57,997 nt of DNA from Candidatus Zixiibacteriota bacterium. GTDB taxonomy: Bacteria; Zixibacteria; MSB-5A5; JAABVY01; JAHJOQ01. The stretch is taken from contig JAHJOQ010000053.1 of the NCBI GenBank assembly GCA_018820315.1, positions 1 to 57,997 on the forward strand. The letters run 5' to 3'. Below, piece by piece: positions 7,367 through 16,750 of this stretch (positions are counted from its first letter, which is position 1; each line of letters starts with the position of its first letter). A program made the position numbers and the translations under genes. Below the pieces are notes generated by a model. The model was given only the letters and a program-made list of their open reading frames with translations, did no database searches and was not told the DNA's origin.

Positions 7367-8584
7367 TCAATGTCTGAACACAGATATCAAGTTCCACATC
7401 GGCAGAAATATCGCCAGCGCAAGGAAGAGCACCATCACGGCGACGATAGTTATTATGAACGGTTCAAGGAGACTGGTCAGTCTGCTTGAAGTGTACTGAA
7501 CCTCCCTGTCGAAGAATCTACATATCTCTTTTAGAGTCAGATCGAGCGTTCCTGACTCCAAGCCAATATTTATCAGCGATAGTGCGAGTTTTGGAAAGTG
7601 CTGCATTTGATGTCTTGTTTCGGCAAGACTGCGACCCTGCCTCATCCCCTCACTCAATTTGCCTACTTCGCCACCTATCACCGCATTTCCGACAGCATCC
7701 TTCACAATCTCGAGGCTCTGAATCAGCGGAGTGCCGGATGCGATCAGAACCGATAAAATGTGGGAAAAGCGCGAAAGAGCCGTCTTGGTCAACATATCTC
7801 CGACAACCGGAAGTTTCAGCAAAATCGAGTCAATAGGCCTTTGCAGCTTCGGATGTTTTAGAACGCGGATCATACCGTACACACCAGCGAGCATGCATGG
7901 AAATATCACATACCAGAGCCGCGACATCACATCACCAAGAAACATCAATATCTGAGTCGGCATCGGCAAGTCCGTACCATACGATCCGTAGAACTGCGCG
8001 AATTTCGGAACAACAAAAGTCGTCAGAACCACAAATGCGGCTACTATCGCCCCGAGTACAGTGATCGGATATCGCAGTGCCTTTCGCACCTCCTCGCGAG
8101 TCACCATCTCCTGCTCAGCCGATTCAGCAAGCTTGTCCAGAACGATATCCAATTTACCCGACGCCTCCGCTGCTCTGACACTGGATACATATATGGTTGA
8201 GAACACTATCGGATGCTTGGCCAGACTGTCGGAGAGATGTTCACCGCGTTCCATGTCATCTCTGATTGCCAGAAGAATCTTACCGAGGCTGTTGTCTTCA
8301 TATTGCTCGGAAATGATCTCGAGTGAACGTAATATGGGAATGCCGGCACGGTAAAGAGTCGATAGATTCCTGGTAACAAGAATCATATCTTCTCGCCTCG
8401 GTTTCCTGCCGCCGAGATGCAGTAATTTGCCTAATGAATGATCTCGCTGCTGCCAGACTCTTATCGGAATGAAGTCGAGCGATTCAAGGTACGTTTCGAC
8501 CGCAAGGGCATTTTCGCCGCGGACCGTCCCCGTCACAAGCTCTCCCGAATGATCGCGAACCCTATACCTGAACAGTTCTGGCAT
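7367..8584 (-). CDS. pilC: Type II secretion / type IV pilus inner-membrane platform protein (PilC/GspF)
   Basis: The protein is 405 residues, the usual family length. Two repeated GspF domains are visible (about 72-195, LVTRNLSTLYRAGIPILRSLEII; and about 275-397, FSHILSVLIASGTPLIQSLEIV), each followed by membrane helices, with the terminal helix IITIVAVMVLFLALAIFLPMW. It forms the inner-membrane platform that couples the assembly ATPase to pilin insertion. Its start overlaps the 3' end of pilB by 23 nt, indicating translational coupling. Confidence 0.93.
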   Translation of the reverse strand: MPELFRYRVRDHSGELVTGTVRGENALAVETYLESLDFIPIRVWQQRDHSLGKLLHLGGRKPRREDMILVTRNLSTLYRAGIPILRSLEIISEQYEDNSLGKILLAIRDDMERGEHLSDSLAKHPIVFSTIYVSSVRAAEASGKLDIVLDKLAESAEQEMVTREEVRKALRYPITVLGAIVAAFVVLTTFVVPKFAQFYGSYGTDLPMPTQILMFLGDVMSRLWYVIFPCMLAGVYGMIRVLKHPKLQRPIDSILLKLPVVGDMLTKTALSRFSHILSVLIASGTPLIQSLEIVKDAVGNAVIGGEVGKLSEGMRQGRSLAETRHQMQHFPKLALSLINIGLESGTLDLTLKEICRFFDREVQYTSSRLTSLLEPFIITIVAVMVLFLALAIFLPMWNLISVFRH

Positions 8585-10286
8585 CTACTTCACTCCGCTT
8601 CTTTTCTTCGTTGCGCTGGCTGACTCTCAAAACCTCACGATAGGTCGTTCTGCCCTCAAGTGCTTTACTGAGCGCATCATTGTGCAAGGTGACCATGCCA
8701 TCTGCAATCGCAGCAGCTTTGATCCGGCTCGACGATGCATTGGTGAGAATCATTTCTTTGATTCTGTCTGTGACCTCGAGGAATTCATAGACACCCATCT
8801 GGCCCCGGTAACCGGTATTATGACAATCCTCGCAACCAGCTCCCTGGAAGAACTTCGCATCAGAATGAGGGCCCAATTCCAGTTCGCGCAAAAGCGGCGA
8901 AGGAACCTCATCTTCGACCGTACAGGTCGGGCAGATCACACGCACCAATCTCTGCGCAAGGACTCCGAGGAGTGACGATGCCAGCAGATAGCCCTCGACT
9001 CCCATATCCAATAGTCTGCTCACAGCTCCGGGGGCGTCGTTGGTATGGATCGTCGATAGAACCAAATGACCGGTCATAGCGGAACGAACAGCTATCGCGG
9101 CTGTTTCCGCATCTCTGATTTCACCGACCATGATGACATCAGGGTTCTGTCTCAATATAGAACGTAAGCAGCTTGCGAACGTCAGTCCCGCCTTTTCGTT
9201 CGTCTGTACCTGGTTTATCCCAAGCAGATTGTATTCGACCGGATCTTCAATAGTGATAATGTTTTTCTCAATGGTATTGATCTCATCAAGCAGTGCGTAG
9301 AGCGTCGATGTCTTGCCCGAACCGGTAGGTCCCGAGATCAGAATCAACCCTTCAGGCTTGTGAGCGATTTTCCGGAACTGCTCCAGCATATTATCATCGA
9401 ATCCGAGACTTCCCATTCCACTCAGCAGGTTGCGCCTGTCAAGCAGACGCATCACTATCTTCTCGCCATGAATCGTCGGAAGTGTCGAGAGACGAACATC
9501 GACCTTCTGATTGCCCCACTTGAATGTGAACCGACCATCCTGCGGGACACGTTTCTCGGAAACATCAACATCAGCCATGATTTTCAGTCTTGTTATGAGC
9601 GCCGACTGCACCGCCTTGGGAGGACTTCCCTCCTGACGAAGCAACCCGCTCACGCGATAGCGGACCCTCACACTATTCTCGTCCGGTTCGATATGGATAT
9701 CAGACGCCTTATTCTTAATCGCTTGCACAACAAGCAGATTGACATACTTGATGACAGGTGCCTCTCCCGCGAGGGCTTCGTCTCTCTGATCAGGATCTGC
9801 CTCCAGCAGGTCGGCTTCCTTCTGACGGATCGCATCTTCGAGAGCTTTATCGAGCGAGTCTTTCATCGAATAATGCTCCTCGATCGCTGCCATAACGCTG
9901 GAATTTGTTGATACGACGCGGTTTATACGAAGCTTGGTCAGATATCGCAATTCGTCCATAGCGACCACATCGAGCGGATCAGCCATTGCGACAGTGAGGG
10001 TGTTACCGAGCTTGAATACCGGCACAAGCCGGGGTTTCTTAGCGATTTCGTAGCCGATCAGTTTGACCAAATCCGGATCAATTGAGATATTCTCCAGCGA
10101 TAGTTTTGGAACACCAAGACGTTCGGAGATCGCCTCCGCGAGATCGTTTTCGGTAATGAATTTCTCATCAACGAGCACTTCACCAAGCTTCTTGCCGGTT
10201 TTTGTCTGGATAGTGAGTGTCTGCTGAAGGATTTCCTCTGTAATGACGCCCTTTTCAATCAGGATGTCGCCGATTCGTTGATTCAT
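8562..10286 (-). CDS. pilB: Type IV pilus / type II secretion assembly ATPase (PilB/GspE)
   Basis: The protein is 574 residues. An N-terminal MshEN-type domain (about 1-150, GDILIEKGVITEEILQQTL) precedes the secretion ATPase core: Walker A SGPTGSGKTSTLYALL, Asp box (ITIEDPVEYNL), Walker B (DVIMVGEIRDAETA) and His box (GHLVLSTIHTNDAPGAV). A four-cysteine zinc motif (CPTC ... CEDC) is present near 455-485, typical of extension ATPases PilB/GspE and not PilT. It powers pilin polymerisation from the cytoplasmic face. It is the first gene of the operon, and no PilT lies in the window. Confidence 0.95.
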   Translation of the reverse strand: MNQRIGDILIEKGVITEEILQQTLTIQTKTGKKLGEVLVDEKFITENDLAEAISERLGVPKLSLENISIDPDLVKLIGYEIAKKPRLVPVFKLGNTLTVAMADPLDVVAMDELRYLTKLRINRVVSTNSSVMAAIEEHYSMKDSLDKALEDAIRQKEADLLEADPDQRDEALAGEAPVIKYVNLLVVQAIKNKASDIHIEPDENSVRVRYRVSGLLRQEGSPPKAVQSALITRLKIMADVDVSEKRVPQDGRFTFKWGNQKVDVRLSTLPTIHGEKIVMRLLDRRNLLSGMGSLGFDDNMLEQFRKIAHKPEGLILISGPTGSGKTSTLYALLDEINTIEKNIITIEDPVEYNLLGINQVQTNEKAGLTFASCLRSILRQNPDVIMVGEIRDAETAAIAVRSAMTGHLVLSTIHTNDAPGAVSRLLDMGVEGYLLASSLLGVLAQRLVRVICPTCTVEDEVPSPLLRELELGPHSDAKFFQGAGCEDCHNTGYRGQMGVYEFLEVTDRIKEMILTNASSSRIKAAAIADGMVTLHNDALSKALEGRTTYREVLRVSQRNEEKKRSEVDARTVQV

Positions 10287-10506
10287 TCAAGACTCCATGC
10301 TGACGGATATGTCTGTATACAACACATAATTGCCCCACCAGAGGGAATGCCCCGCCAACACTAATCTTATCGGACAGTTGGTTGAATACCTTATTGTTAA
10401 GCAGCTAATTGGGTAAGAATACGCAGATTTGCAGGTCGAATACCTTGCGGATTCGACATTGCAGGTTATGCGCCGTCAGGGATCCTGACGGCACATCAGA
10501 CGATAC
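10287..10506. other. Intergenic region between pilB and the S9 peptidase gene
   Basis: This 220-bp stretch must hold the pilB promoter and the end of the S9 peptidase transcript. Two inverted repeats are present: GTCGAAT at 10435-10441 with ATTCGAC at 10451-10457, and a strong palindrome at 10472-10492. No open frame in it looks real. Confidence 0.5.
10472..10492. repeat. Extragenic palindrome, CGTCAGG/CCTGACG family
   Basis: GCCGTCAGG and CCTGACGGC are perfect 9-bp arms around a 3-nt loop. It lies 15 nt beyond the stop of the S9 peptidase gene, so it could end or protect that transcript; there is no T-tract. The same core recurs at 26097-26120 and 27212-27237. Confidence 0.65.
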
Positions 10507-12498
10507 CTACTTCTTCCCCTTCAAGTACTTATCAAACCACTTGAGGATCCACTCGAGGCGCGCGACCCTACGGTCCGGGCGACCGCATCGCGACAAACCA
10601 TGCGGTTCGCCGGGGAATCGCACCATCTCGACTTTGCGATTCAACTTGCGCAGAGCGATATACATCTGCTCCCCCTGCTCAATCGGGCAGCGGAGATCAT
10701 TCTCAGAGTGGATAATGAGCAGCGGCGTCTTGATATTTCGCACATGCTTGATCGGTGACATCTCCCACCAGCTATCGGTGTTGGCGTACGGTGATCCCGA
10801 AATTTCGCGGGGAAGATCAAATCCGATGTCTGACGATCCGTACATCGATATGAAATTCGTGACCGACCGCTGCGTGACAGCAGCCTTGAACATATTCGTA
10901 TGACCAACGATCCAGTTAGTCATATAGCCGCCATAGCTACCACCGGTCACCCCCATCTTCCGCGAGTCGATATACTTCTGGCTTGCCATGTAGTGCGCCA
11001 TAGACATGCAGTCTTCGTAATCGACACCCCCCCAACCGTTGACAACACACTCGGCGTGCGCGCGACCATAACCCTGACCACCACGAGGATTGCAGTAGTA
11101 TACAACATATCCCTGAGCAGCCAGGAACTGCATCTCGTGGAAGAACGTGTAGCCGTATTGCACGCGTGGTCCACCATGAATCTGCATGATCGACGGGTAC
11201 TTTCTCTTCGGGAAGAATCCGGGAGGTGTAAGAATCCAGCCATGTATCGGGTAACCATCATGACCGCGAACAATGACTTCTTTCGGCTTCTGGATATCGA
11301 GATTCCCGGTTGATTCCATACTGATCGATGTCAACCGTGTGGGATTCTCATCCAATCCAGTTCCCGATATATATATCTCCGCAGGGGTTGCCGAATTAGA
11401 GATTACCAACGCTACTGACTTGTTGCTCGCTCCGAATGATGCCCCGGACACGTGACGCTTGCCACCGATCACCTTACCCATATTTCGCCCTGAAGCGGTG
11501 ACTCTGTAAATTTGCGTTGCGCCCGATTCAGAGACCATGAAATGTATCTGCCGGCCATCCGGTGACCAGTGCGGACTCAGAAGGGCATGCGATTCCGACA
11601 TATCCGAAATCGTCAGATCAACCGCCTGCCGATCAAGTTTCGGCGTTATATCAACTGCGGTACCACCGGCCACCGGCAATTTCCACACATGGTTATTCGC
11701 GACACCCCATGCATCTTCCGGCTCGTCATGACCGATGAATGCCAGAAACTTGCCATCGGGCGAAACCGACAGCGCTTCCACAGGACCGCTCGGTTTTGAC
11801 AGCTTACGAGGCTTGCCTCCGGCGAGATTCACTACGAATATGTCATCACGCAGTGCATGCGCATCGGCATCGCGCTGAATATTCGATACAAATGCGATCT
11901 GCCTCCCGCTGGGGAACCAGACCGGCGCTCTCTCACCATTCTTCATGTTGACGATACGTCGCCCTTCGCCGGTTTCCATATCGAAGACATACACGTGGCC
12001 TCGATCCCTGGGGAGAAAGCCACTGTTGTCGAGCTTGTAGAACAGGCGGGTAACATGACGAAACACCGGTTCCTCTTTCTTTCCATTCTTGTCCTTAGGG
12101 ACATCGTCAGCCTTTGTGAACACGCATAATATCTTCTTGCCATCGGGTGAGAAGCTGAGATGTGAATATGAACCATCGGAATCGATGAGGAGTTCTGCCT
12201 CGCCTCCATGTGTCGGCATTTTGTAGATACCTTTTTTCTCACCCCGTTTGGACACAAATACTATCCATTTACCGTCCGGAGTGAACATGGGCGACGAATC
12301 AGATACCTCGCCGAACGTATACTGTCTCTGGTCACTCCCGTCGACATTCACCATGTATATGTGCGAGTAGTATTTCTTCTTGTCCTCCGATACGGTTGAA
12401 ACGGTGAACATTACTTTCGATTCATCCGGGGAGAGAACAACGGATCCGATAAACTTAAGCTTCTGAATATCCTCGGCCATCACTTTCGGATTTTTCAT
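10507..12498 (-). CDS. S9 family serine peptidase (acylaminoacyl / dipeptidyl peptidase type)
   Basis: The protein is 663 residues. The N-terminal two thirds form a seven-bladed-like beta-propeller with repeated SPDG motifs (WxPDGK, FSPDGKKIL, SVSPDGKFLAF, WSPDGRQIHF). The C-terminal alpha/beta-hydrolase domain has the nucleophile Ser521 in GGSYGG, Asp601 (SENDLRCP) and His633 (GEPHG). It hydrolyses short peptides, releasing acyl-amino acids or dipeptides. There is no signal peptide, so it is probably cytoplasmic. AGGAG lies upstream of the ATG. It is transcribed divergently from the DUF2064 gene and looks monocistronic. Confidence 0.93.
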   Translation of the reverse strand: MKNPKVMAEDIQKLKFIGSVVLSPDESKVMFTVSTVSEDKKKYYSHIYMVNVDGSDQRQYTFGEVSDSSPMFTPDGKWIVFVSKRGEKKGIYKMPTHGGEAELLIDSDGSYSHLSFSPDGKKILCVFTKADDVPKDKNGKKEEPVFRHVTRLFYKLDNSGFLPRDRGHVYVFDMETGEGRRIVNMKNGERAPVWFPSGRQIAFVSNIQRDADAHALRDDIFVVNLAGGKPRKLSKPSGPVEALSVSPDGKFLAFIGHDEPEDAWGVANNHVWKLPVAGGTAVDITPKLDRQAVDLTISDMSESHALLSPHWSPDGRQIHFMVSESGATQIYRVTASGRNMGKVIGGKRHVSGASFGASNKSVALVISNSATPAEIYISGTGLDENPTRLTSISMESTGNLDIQKPKEVIVRGHDGYPIHGWILTPPGFFPKRKYPSIMQIHGGPRVQYGYTFFHEMQFLAAQGYVVYYCNPRGGQGYGRAHAECVVNGWGGVDYEDCMSMAHYMASQKYIDSRKMGVTGGSYGGYMTNWIVGHTNMFKAAVTQRSVTNFISMYGSSDIGFDLPREISGSPYANTDSWWEMSPIKHVRNIKTPLLIIHSENDLRCPIEQGEQMYIALRKLNRKVEMVRFPGEPHGLSRCGRPDRRVARLEWILKWFDKYLKGKK

Positions 12499-12706
12499 AT
12501 CGACATACTCCTGTTCATGAGTGCATTCCCGTCGACAATGCTACTAATTTGGATCACCAAAAGCAACAAATGAATCCAAAACATGCCTGTACCGGAACGG
12601 GGAGATTCAGCAGACAGCTCTGATCGGCACTTGCCTTCCATTCCATTTCTTATTACATTTGCCTTTGGATTCAGCTATTTTGCTGTCCTTTCATCAGGAG
12701 AAAGTT

Positions 12707-13333
12707 ATGCTCAGTTCCTCCGTGGGTCTCATGACGAAATATCCTCTGCTCGGCAAAGTTAAAGCCCGGCTTGCAGCACATATAGGAGATGAGAAGTCGC
12801 TCGAAGTCTTCACAATGCTTCTGCAAGGTGCAGTCAATGTCACCTGCTCGTTGGACAGCAGCGAATTCCTGCGGGCGGCATTCATCGGAGCAGGCGGTTT
12901 GATCGAGAATTTCTCCGGGCAATATCCTGGGTTCGACAGGTACTTCCGTCAGGATGGTGAAGATCTGGGTGAAAGGATGGCCACCGCTCTTTCGACGCTG
13001 ATTGAGCAGGAAGGCGCAAGAAAGGCTATGCTGATCGGTTCGGATGCACCGGAACTGACGGCAGATATTATCAAAGATGCCAACAATCTGCTCGGCTCGC
13101 ACGACCTCGTACTTGGGCCGTGCGTCAACGGCGGGTATTATTTGATAGGGATGCGAAAGGTCGTACCCGATCTCTTTTTCAATATCGACTGGAGATCAAA
13201 CGATGTCCTTAACGCGACTATGGAAACTGCCGGCAAGAAAAAGCTGAACGTGGGGCTTTTGCCGGAGTTGCGGGACCTGGATACAATCGACGATCTCAAC
13301 TACTTCAAGGATCGATTCTCGACGATCCTGTAA
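12707..13333 (+). CDS. DUF2064 / TIGR04282-type glycosyltransferase-like protein
   Basis: The protein is 208 residues and has a nucleotide-diphospho-sugar transferase-like fold. Motifs seen are TKYPLLGKVKARLA near the start, GSDAPELT in the middle, and DLVLGPCVNGGYYLIGM, the family signature, with Asn where Asp is common. RDLDTIDDL near the end also fits. The start ATG at 12707 is set by AGGAG at 12696-12700. Relatives have been linked to arsenosugar or related glycosyl transfer and resemble CofC; the substrate here is unknown. It is one of only two plus-strand genes in the window, convergent with the O-antigen ligase gene. Confidence 0.82.
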   Translation: MLSSSVGLMTKYPLLGKVKARLAAHIGDEKSLEVFTMLLQGAVNVTCSLDSSEFLRAAFIGAGGLIENFSGQYPGFDRYFRQDGEDLGERMATALSTLIEQEGARKAMLIGSDAPELTADIIKDANNLLGSHDLVLGPCVNGGYYLIGMRKVVPDLFFNIDWRSNDVLNATMETAGKKKLNVGLLPELRDLDTIDDLNYFKDRFSTIL

Positions 13334-13351
13334 TACGGCGGCGACATTCTG

Positions 13352-14569
13352 TCACGCTGAATCGAACTCTGCGAGCGCTTTTCCCGATAACCCCAACCCA
13401 AGTCCTACGACGAGACTGAAGAAATTGAAAATTTCTTCGTCAGCAAAATGGCATTCGAACAGCGATGCTATGCAGAGGAATAGTAGACCATAGAAAGTGC
13501 CTCTCACCAACGGATGCGCTTCATTTTCTCCGAGTTTTCGTATCGAACTGCCGAGTTTCCGAAGTATGACAGCAAGAATTGTCAGAAATGCCAGGAGTCC
13601 GAATATCCCCCTAGTCGACAGTGCTTCGAGGTATTCATTGTGGGCATGGGCTGCCGGGAGGAAATCGGCAGATGGTTTCCAAACCTCATAAGCTGCAGTG
13701 AATGCTCCGGGTCCGATTCCAAAGAATGGATTGGCAGTGAAGAAATCCCACGCCGCCTCTGCATAGAGCAACCGTAATTTGTACGTGCTGAATCCGGCAT
13801 CGCCGCTAAATGCATACTGCATTCTGGACACTAATTCCGGCAGGAGGAAGTAACTCACGATCGCGATAACCACCACAGCTCCCAGAAAATGCAGCAAGTA
13901 TTTCCGTTGTCGGACCACCAGCACAAACGAGGTGACTATCGTCGCCAGAAGCGCTCCTCTTGCGTACGAAAGCACAACCGCCGCCAGAAGCAGCAGAACA
14001 GCTGCAGCAACAAACATCTTCAACCATCTAATCCGAGTCTTGAGCAATGGCATCAGGAAGAACAGAGCCATTCCGTAAAAGCCTGAATAGGTCATGCTGT
14101 TCGAAAAGGTGCCCCGTATCCTTGGTGGTATACCGGGATTGTGTGGTGCTCGACGGCCCAGAATACCCGTGTCGTTGAAATACTGCACGATCCCGTTAAG
14201 CGCTCCGAATGCGAGGGCGGCGATCAGAACATAGAGATGCCCCTTTGTGAATATTCCCTTCCTGCCCAAATATATCGAGGCAAAGAGAAAGATGTAGAGC
14301 AACATGTGCCCAACTTCGTTCAGAGATTTCGGATTGATCTTGCACAGCAAAGCCGACGCGAGCGAGATCAGAATGTATGCAGCCACGGCATACAGCAGCG
14401 AGGACTTGAATTCACCGAATGAATGGGTGATTGCAATGTGAGCCAGCACGCCAAGTAGTGTTATTAGAATACACATTTCCGAGAAGGCAATCGAAAATGG
14501 AAGGAATGCCACAACGCCATACAACGCAGGACTGATCCAGAACTTGACTGTGTTGTCGGCGTTAATCAT
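13352..14569 (-). CDS. O-antigen ligase / polymerase family membrane protein (Wzy_C)
   Basis: The protein is 405 residues with about 10-12 membrane segments. The conserved periplasmic loop is at about 285-335 (FFGIGPGAFTAAYEVW...AHAHNEYLEALSTRGIFGLLAF), where the His-Asn-Glu stretch carries the family's catalytic histidine. Such enzymes transfer or polymerise undecaprenyl-linked glycans onto lipid A-core or proteins. Whether this is a WaaL ligase, a polymerase or a pilin glycosylase cannot be settled by sequence. It overlaps the GNAT gene by 8 nt and ends a run with gmhA, which fits envelope polysaccharide synthesis. Confidence 0.85.
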   Translation of the reverse strand: MINADNTVKFWISPALYGVVAFLPFSIAFSEMCILITLLGVLAHIAITHSFGEFKSSLLYAVAAYILISLASALLCKINPKSLNEVGHMLLYIFLFASIYLGRKGIFTKGHLYVLIAALAFGALNGIVQYFNDTGILGRRAPHNPGIPPRIRGTFSNSMTYSGFYGMALFFLMPLLKTRIRWLKMFVAAAVLLLLAAVVLSYARGALLATIVTSFVLVVRQRKYLLHFLGAVVVIAIVSYFLLPELVSRMQYAFSGDAGFSTYKLRLLYAEAAWDFFTANPFFGIGPGAFTAAYEVWKPSADFLPAAHAHNEYLEALSTRGIFGLLAFLTILAVILRKLGSSIRKLGENEAHPLVRGTFYGLLFLCIASLFECHFADEEIFNFFSLVVGLGLGLSGKALAEFDSA

Positions 14570-15353
14570 CAGTTGTCTGCTTCATCTTAGAACAATCCCC
14601 CTCGAAAAATTCGAGTCGAACGTCAAAGCCGAGCTTGCGGTACACACGAATCGCCGGTTCGTTCTCGGCACTGACATTCAGACCGATTAGTCTGTGATCG
14701 ACCAGCAGATCGGCTACCAGTCTGGAGGTCACCTGTCGGGCGAGTCCTCTTCCACGATATGTCTCGTCCGTAACAACATTGCCTATGGCTACAACTCCCG
14801 TATTGCGATTTATCGTGTGCACTCCAGCCATCGCAATTAGCGATCCTTCATCGAATATACCCCGATAGTAACCTGTGTTCAACTGGTATTCCTCGAAGAA
14901 GTTGGCCGGATATGATCTGAGCAGCTCTCGAATGCCATCTATGTGTGACATATCAAGATTGACAACTTCACGTTGAGATTTGCAGAGTAAAAATGTGTCC
15001 GCTGCTACTGCCATTCTGAACATGGGCCTTCTACCCGGTAGTTCGAGCAACTCCGCCATCACGCTTTCATGTTCCGGCATCCAGACTGAATAGAACTCAT
15101 TTGGCAGCACATCCGAGTGCTCCTCAAGAAAGAAACGCAATCCTCCAGGAGTCCCCAGAGGCAGCAGGGTTGTTCCCCATGTTTTGTAAAGAAGAATAAC
15201 CGAGGCAACTTTCTCAGCATCCGAAACGAAGTACCATTCGCATGTTTTGAAGTAGTAATCGTCGAGGTCGCCAAGATGATAGAGAGCTCGAACTCGATCT
15301 GACGAAAGTTCTCTTTCGATCATCTTCTTATCAGATACGCGCTGCAATTTCAT
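14562..15353 (-). CDS. GNAT-family N-acetyltransferase
   Basis: The protein is 263 residues. The C-terminal half (about 145-255) is a GNAT fold with the acetyl-CoA loop TYRGRGLARQVTSRLVADL and ENEPAIRVYRKLGFDV. The N-terminal half (about 1-140) resembles the extra, degenerate GNAT-like domain found in FeeM/DUF-type acetyltransferases. The acceptor is unknown. It is encoded between gmhA and the O-antigen ligase, so a sugar or peptide substrate in envelope metabolism is possible but not shown. Confidence 0.82.
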   Translation of the reverse strand: MKLQRVSDKKMIERELSSDRVRALYHLGDLDDYYFKTCEWYFVSDAEKVASVILLYKTWGTTLLPLGTPGGLRFFLEEHSDVLPNEFYSVWMPEHESVMAELLELPGRRPMFRMAVAADTFLLCKSQREVVNLDMSHIDGIRELLRSYPANFFEEYQLNTGYYRGIFDEGSLIAMAGVHTINRNTGVVAIGNVVTDETYRGRGLARQVTSRLVADLLVDHRLIGLNVSAENEPAIRVYRKLGFDVRLEFFEGDCSKMKQTTDD

Positions 15354-15386
15354 TCGATGAAAGTCACCAGGCCCGTCATGGGATGA

Positions 15387-15980
15387 TTAGACTTCCGGCG
15401 AAAGGATAATCTGGATGCTCTCGACAAGCTGATGGAGCAAAAACAAATGCTCTTCCTGAATTCTGAGAACCGATTGTGACGGCACGACTATCGAATAATC
15501 CGCCATCTTCGCAAGTTCTCCCCCTCCTTTGCCCAGAAGCGCTGCCGTTGTCATCTGATGGTCTTTTGCGGTTGCAGCGGCGGCATTCACGTTTGGTGAA
15601 TTCCCAGAGGTGGAGAGCGTAAGTAGCATGTCACCCTTGCGGCCGAGAGCTTCGACCTGCCGCGCAAACACACGTTCGAACCCGTAGTCGTTCGCGCATG
15701 CGGTGATGACGGATGTGTCAGTGGAAAGGGCGATCACGGGAAGAGCTGCGCGTTCTGTCTTCTCGGTGAGTCGCACAACCATCTCAGCGGCAAAATGCTG
15801 GCTTTCGGCTGCCGACCCGCCATTCCCGCACACAAGGACCTTCCCACCCGCCAAAATCACATCAGCAATCATTTTCGCCAAAGCTGCTATCTTGTCCGGA
15901 TAGTCATTCCCCGCCGAGAGTAATAGTTTCTCTTTTTCCGCCAGCGCGGCAAGAGTCAGTTCGCGCTCAGAATCGCTCAT
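15387..15980 (-). CDS. gmhA: Sedoheptulose-7-phosphate isomerase (phosphoheptose isomerase)
   Basis: The protein is 197 residues, normal for GmhA. The SIS domain shows CGNGGSAAESQHFAAEMVVR, ALSTDTSVITACANDYGF and LTLSTSGNSPNVNAAAATAK, and the C-terminus has the family LLHQLVESIQ helix. It converts sedoheptulose 7-phosphate to D-glycero-D-manno-heptose 7-phosphate, the first step of ADP-heptose synthesis for lipopolysaccharide core or S-layer glycans. It overlaps the GGGP synthase gene by 4 nt (ATGA type). DiaA-like proteins share the SIS fold, but residues and length favour GmhA. Confidence 0.88.
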   Translation of the reverse strand: MSDSERELTLAALAEKEKLLLSAGNDYPDKIAALAKMIADVILAGGKVLVCGNGGSAAESQHFAAEMVVRLTEKTERAALPVIALSTDTSVITACANDYGFERVFARQVEALGRKGDMLLTLSTSGNSPNVNAAAATAKDHQMTTAALLGKGGGELAKMADYSIVVPSQSVLRIQEEHLFLLHQLVESIQIILSPEV

Positions 15981-16741
15981 GGTAGCACCTCCGAAGCAGT
16001 ACGAACGTGAATCGCATCAGCGAACTCGGAAATCAATGAACGGGACTGCTCTTTTTCGAAGTGATTGCCGATCACGACAAACGACGCTCCAGCCATGACT
16101 TTCCGATTCGCTTCCTCGGGTGAGACAATCCCACCACCGACAATAACAGGCCTCGAAATATATTCGCTCACTTCAGCAACCATTTCATCCGGAACAGATT
16201 CCATCGCGCCGGAGCCTGCTTCCAGATAGATCAATTTCATCCCAAGATACTCGCCAGCAAGAGCATGTGCCTTCGCAATATCATACTTATCGCGCGGAAC
16301 CGGGTGAGTGTCTGAAATATACTCGACCGAAGTCTGTTTGCCCGATTCGACGAGAATATAACCGGTGGGAATCGGTTCGATACCGTGAGACTTAACAAGT
16401 GGCGCGCCTCTGACCTGCTCTGTTATAAGATAGTCCGGGTTTCTACCCGATATCAGCGAAAGAAACAGAATCGCGTCAGCCTCAGGCGTTATCTGCAGCC
16501 AGTTTCCAGGAAATAGGATCGCAGGAATTTTGGTGGTCTTCTTGATTGCTTTGATTACGTCCGACGTATGATCCGACATCAGCAGGGACGTCCCAATGAG
16601 AAATGCATCGACACCCGCCTCGGCTGATGCTGCCGCCAGTGATGGAACCCTGTTCGGATCGATACGATCCGGATCAAGCAGCATCAAAAATCCAGCCTGC
16701 TTAATCGTCGCCGTCTTCAACAGATAATCGTAGACTATCAA
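15977..16741 (-). CDS. Geranylgeranylglyceryl phosphate synthase family protein (GGGPS/PcrB-like)
   Basis: The protein is 254 residues with a TIM-barrel layout: GFLMLLDPDRI near the start, VDAFLIGTS, FPGNWLQITPEADAILFLSLIS, GYILVESG, KLIYLEAGSGA, PVIVGGGIVSPEEA and FVVIGNHFE. This is the group II GGGPS pattern, which joins glycerol-1-phosphate to a polyprenyl diphosphate, the first ether bond of archaeal-type lipids. The start is TTG at 16741 (no ATG fits) with GAGG 8 nt upstream. It lies 9 nt after alaS and overlaps gmhA, so it is in the operon. Bacterial homologues include PcrB and FCB-group enzymes; prenyl length is unknown. Confidence 0.88.
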   Translation of the reverse strand: MIVYDYLLKTATIKQAGFLMLLDPDRIDPNRVPSLAAASAEAGVDAFLIGTSLLMSDHTSDVIKAIKKTTKIPAILFPGNWLQITPEADAILFLSLISGRNPDYLITEQVRGAPLVKSHGIEPIPTGYILVESGKQTSVEYISDTHPVPRDKYDIAKAHALAGEYLGMKLIYLEAGSGAMESVPDEMVAEVSEYISRPVIVGGGIVSPEEANRKVMAGASFVVIGNHFEKEQSRSLISEFADAIHVRTASEVLP

Positions 16742-16750
16742 TTCAAATCC

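Noticed and set aside
12659-12706. Longer start for the DUF2064 gene
   Set aside because: AGGAG at 12696-12700 lies inside the extension and is well placed for ATG 12707.
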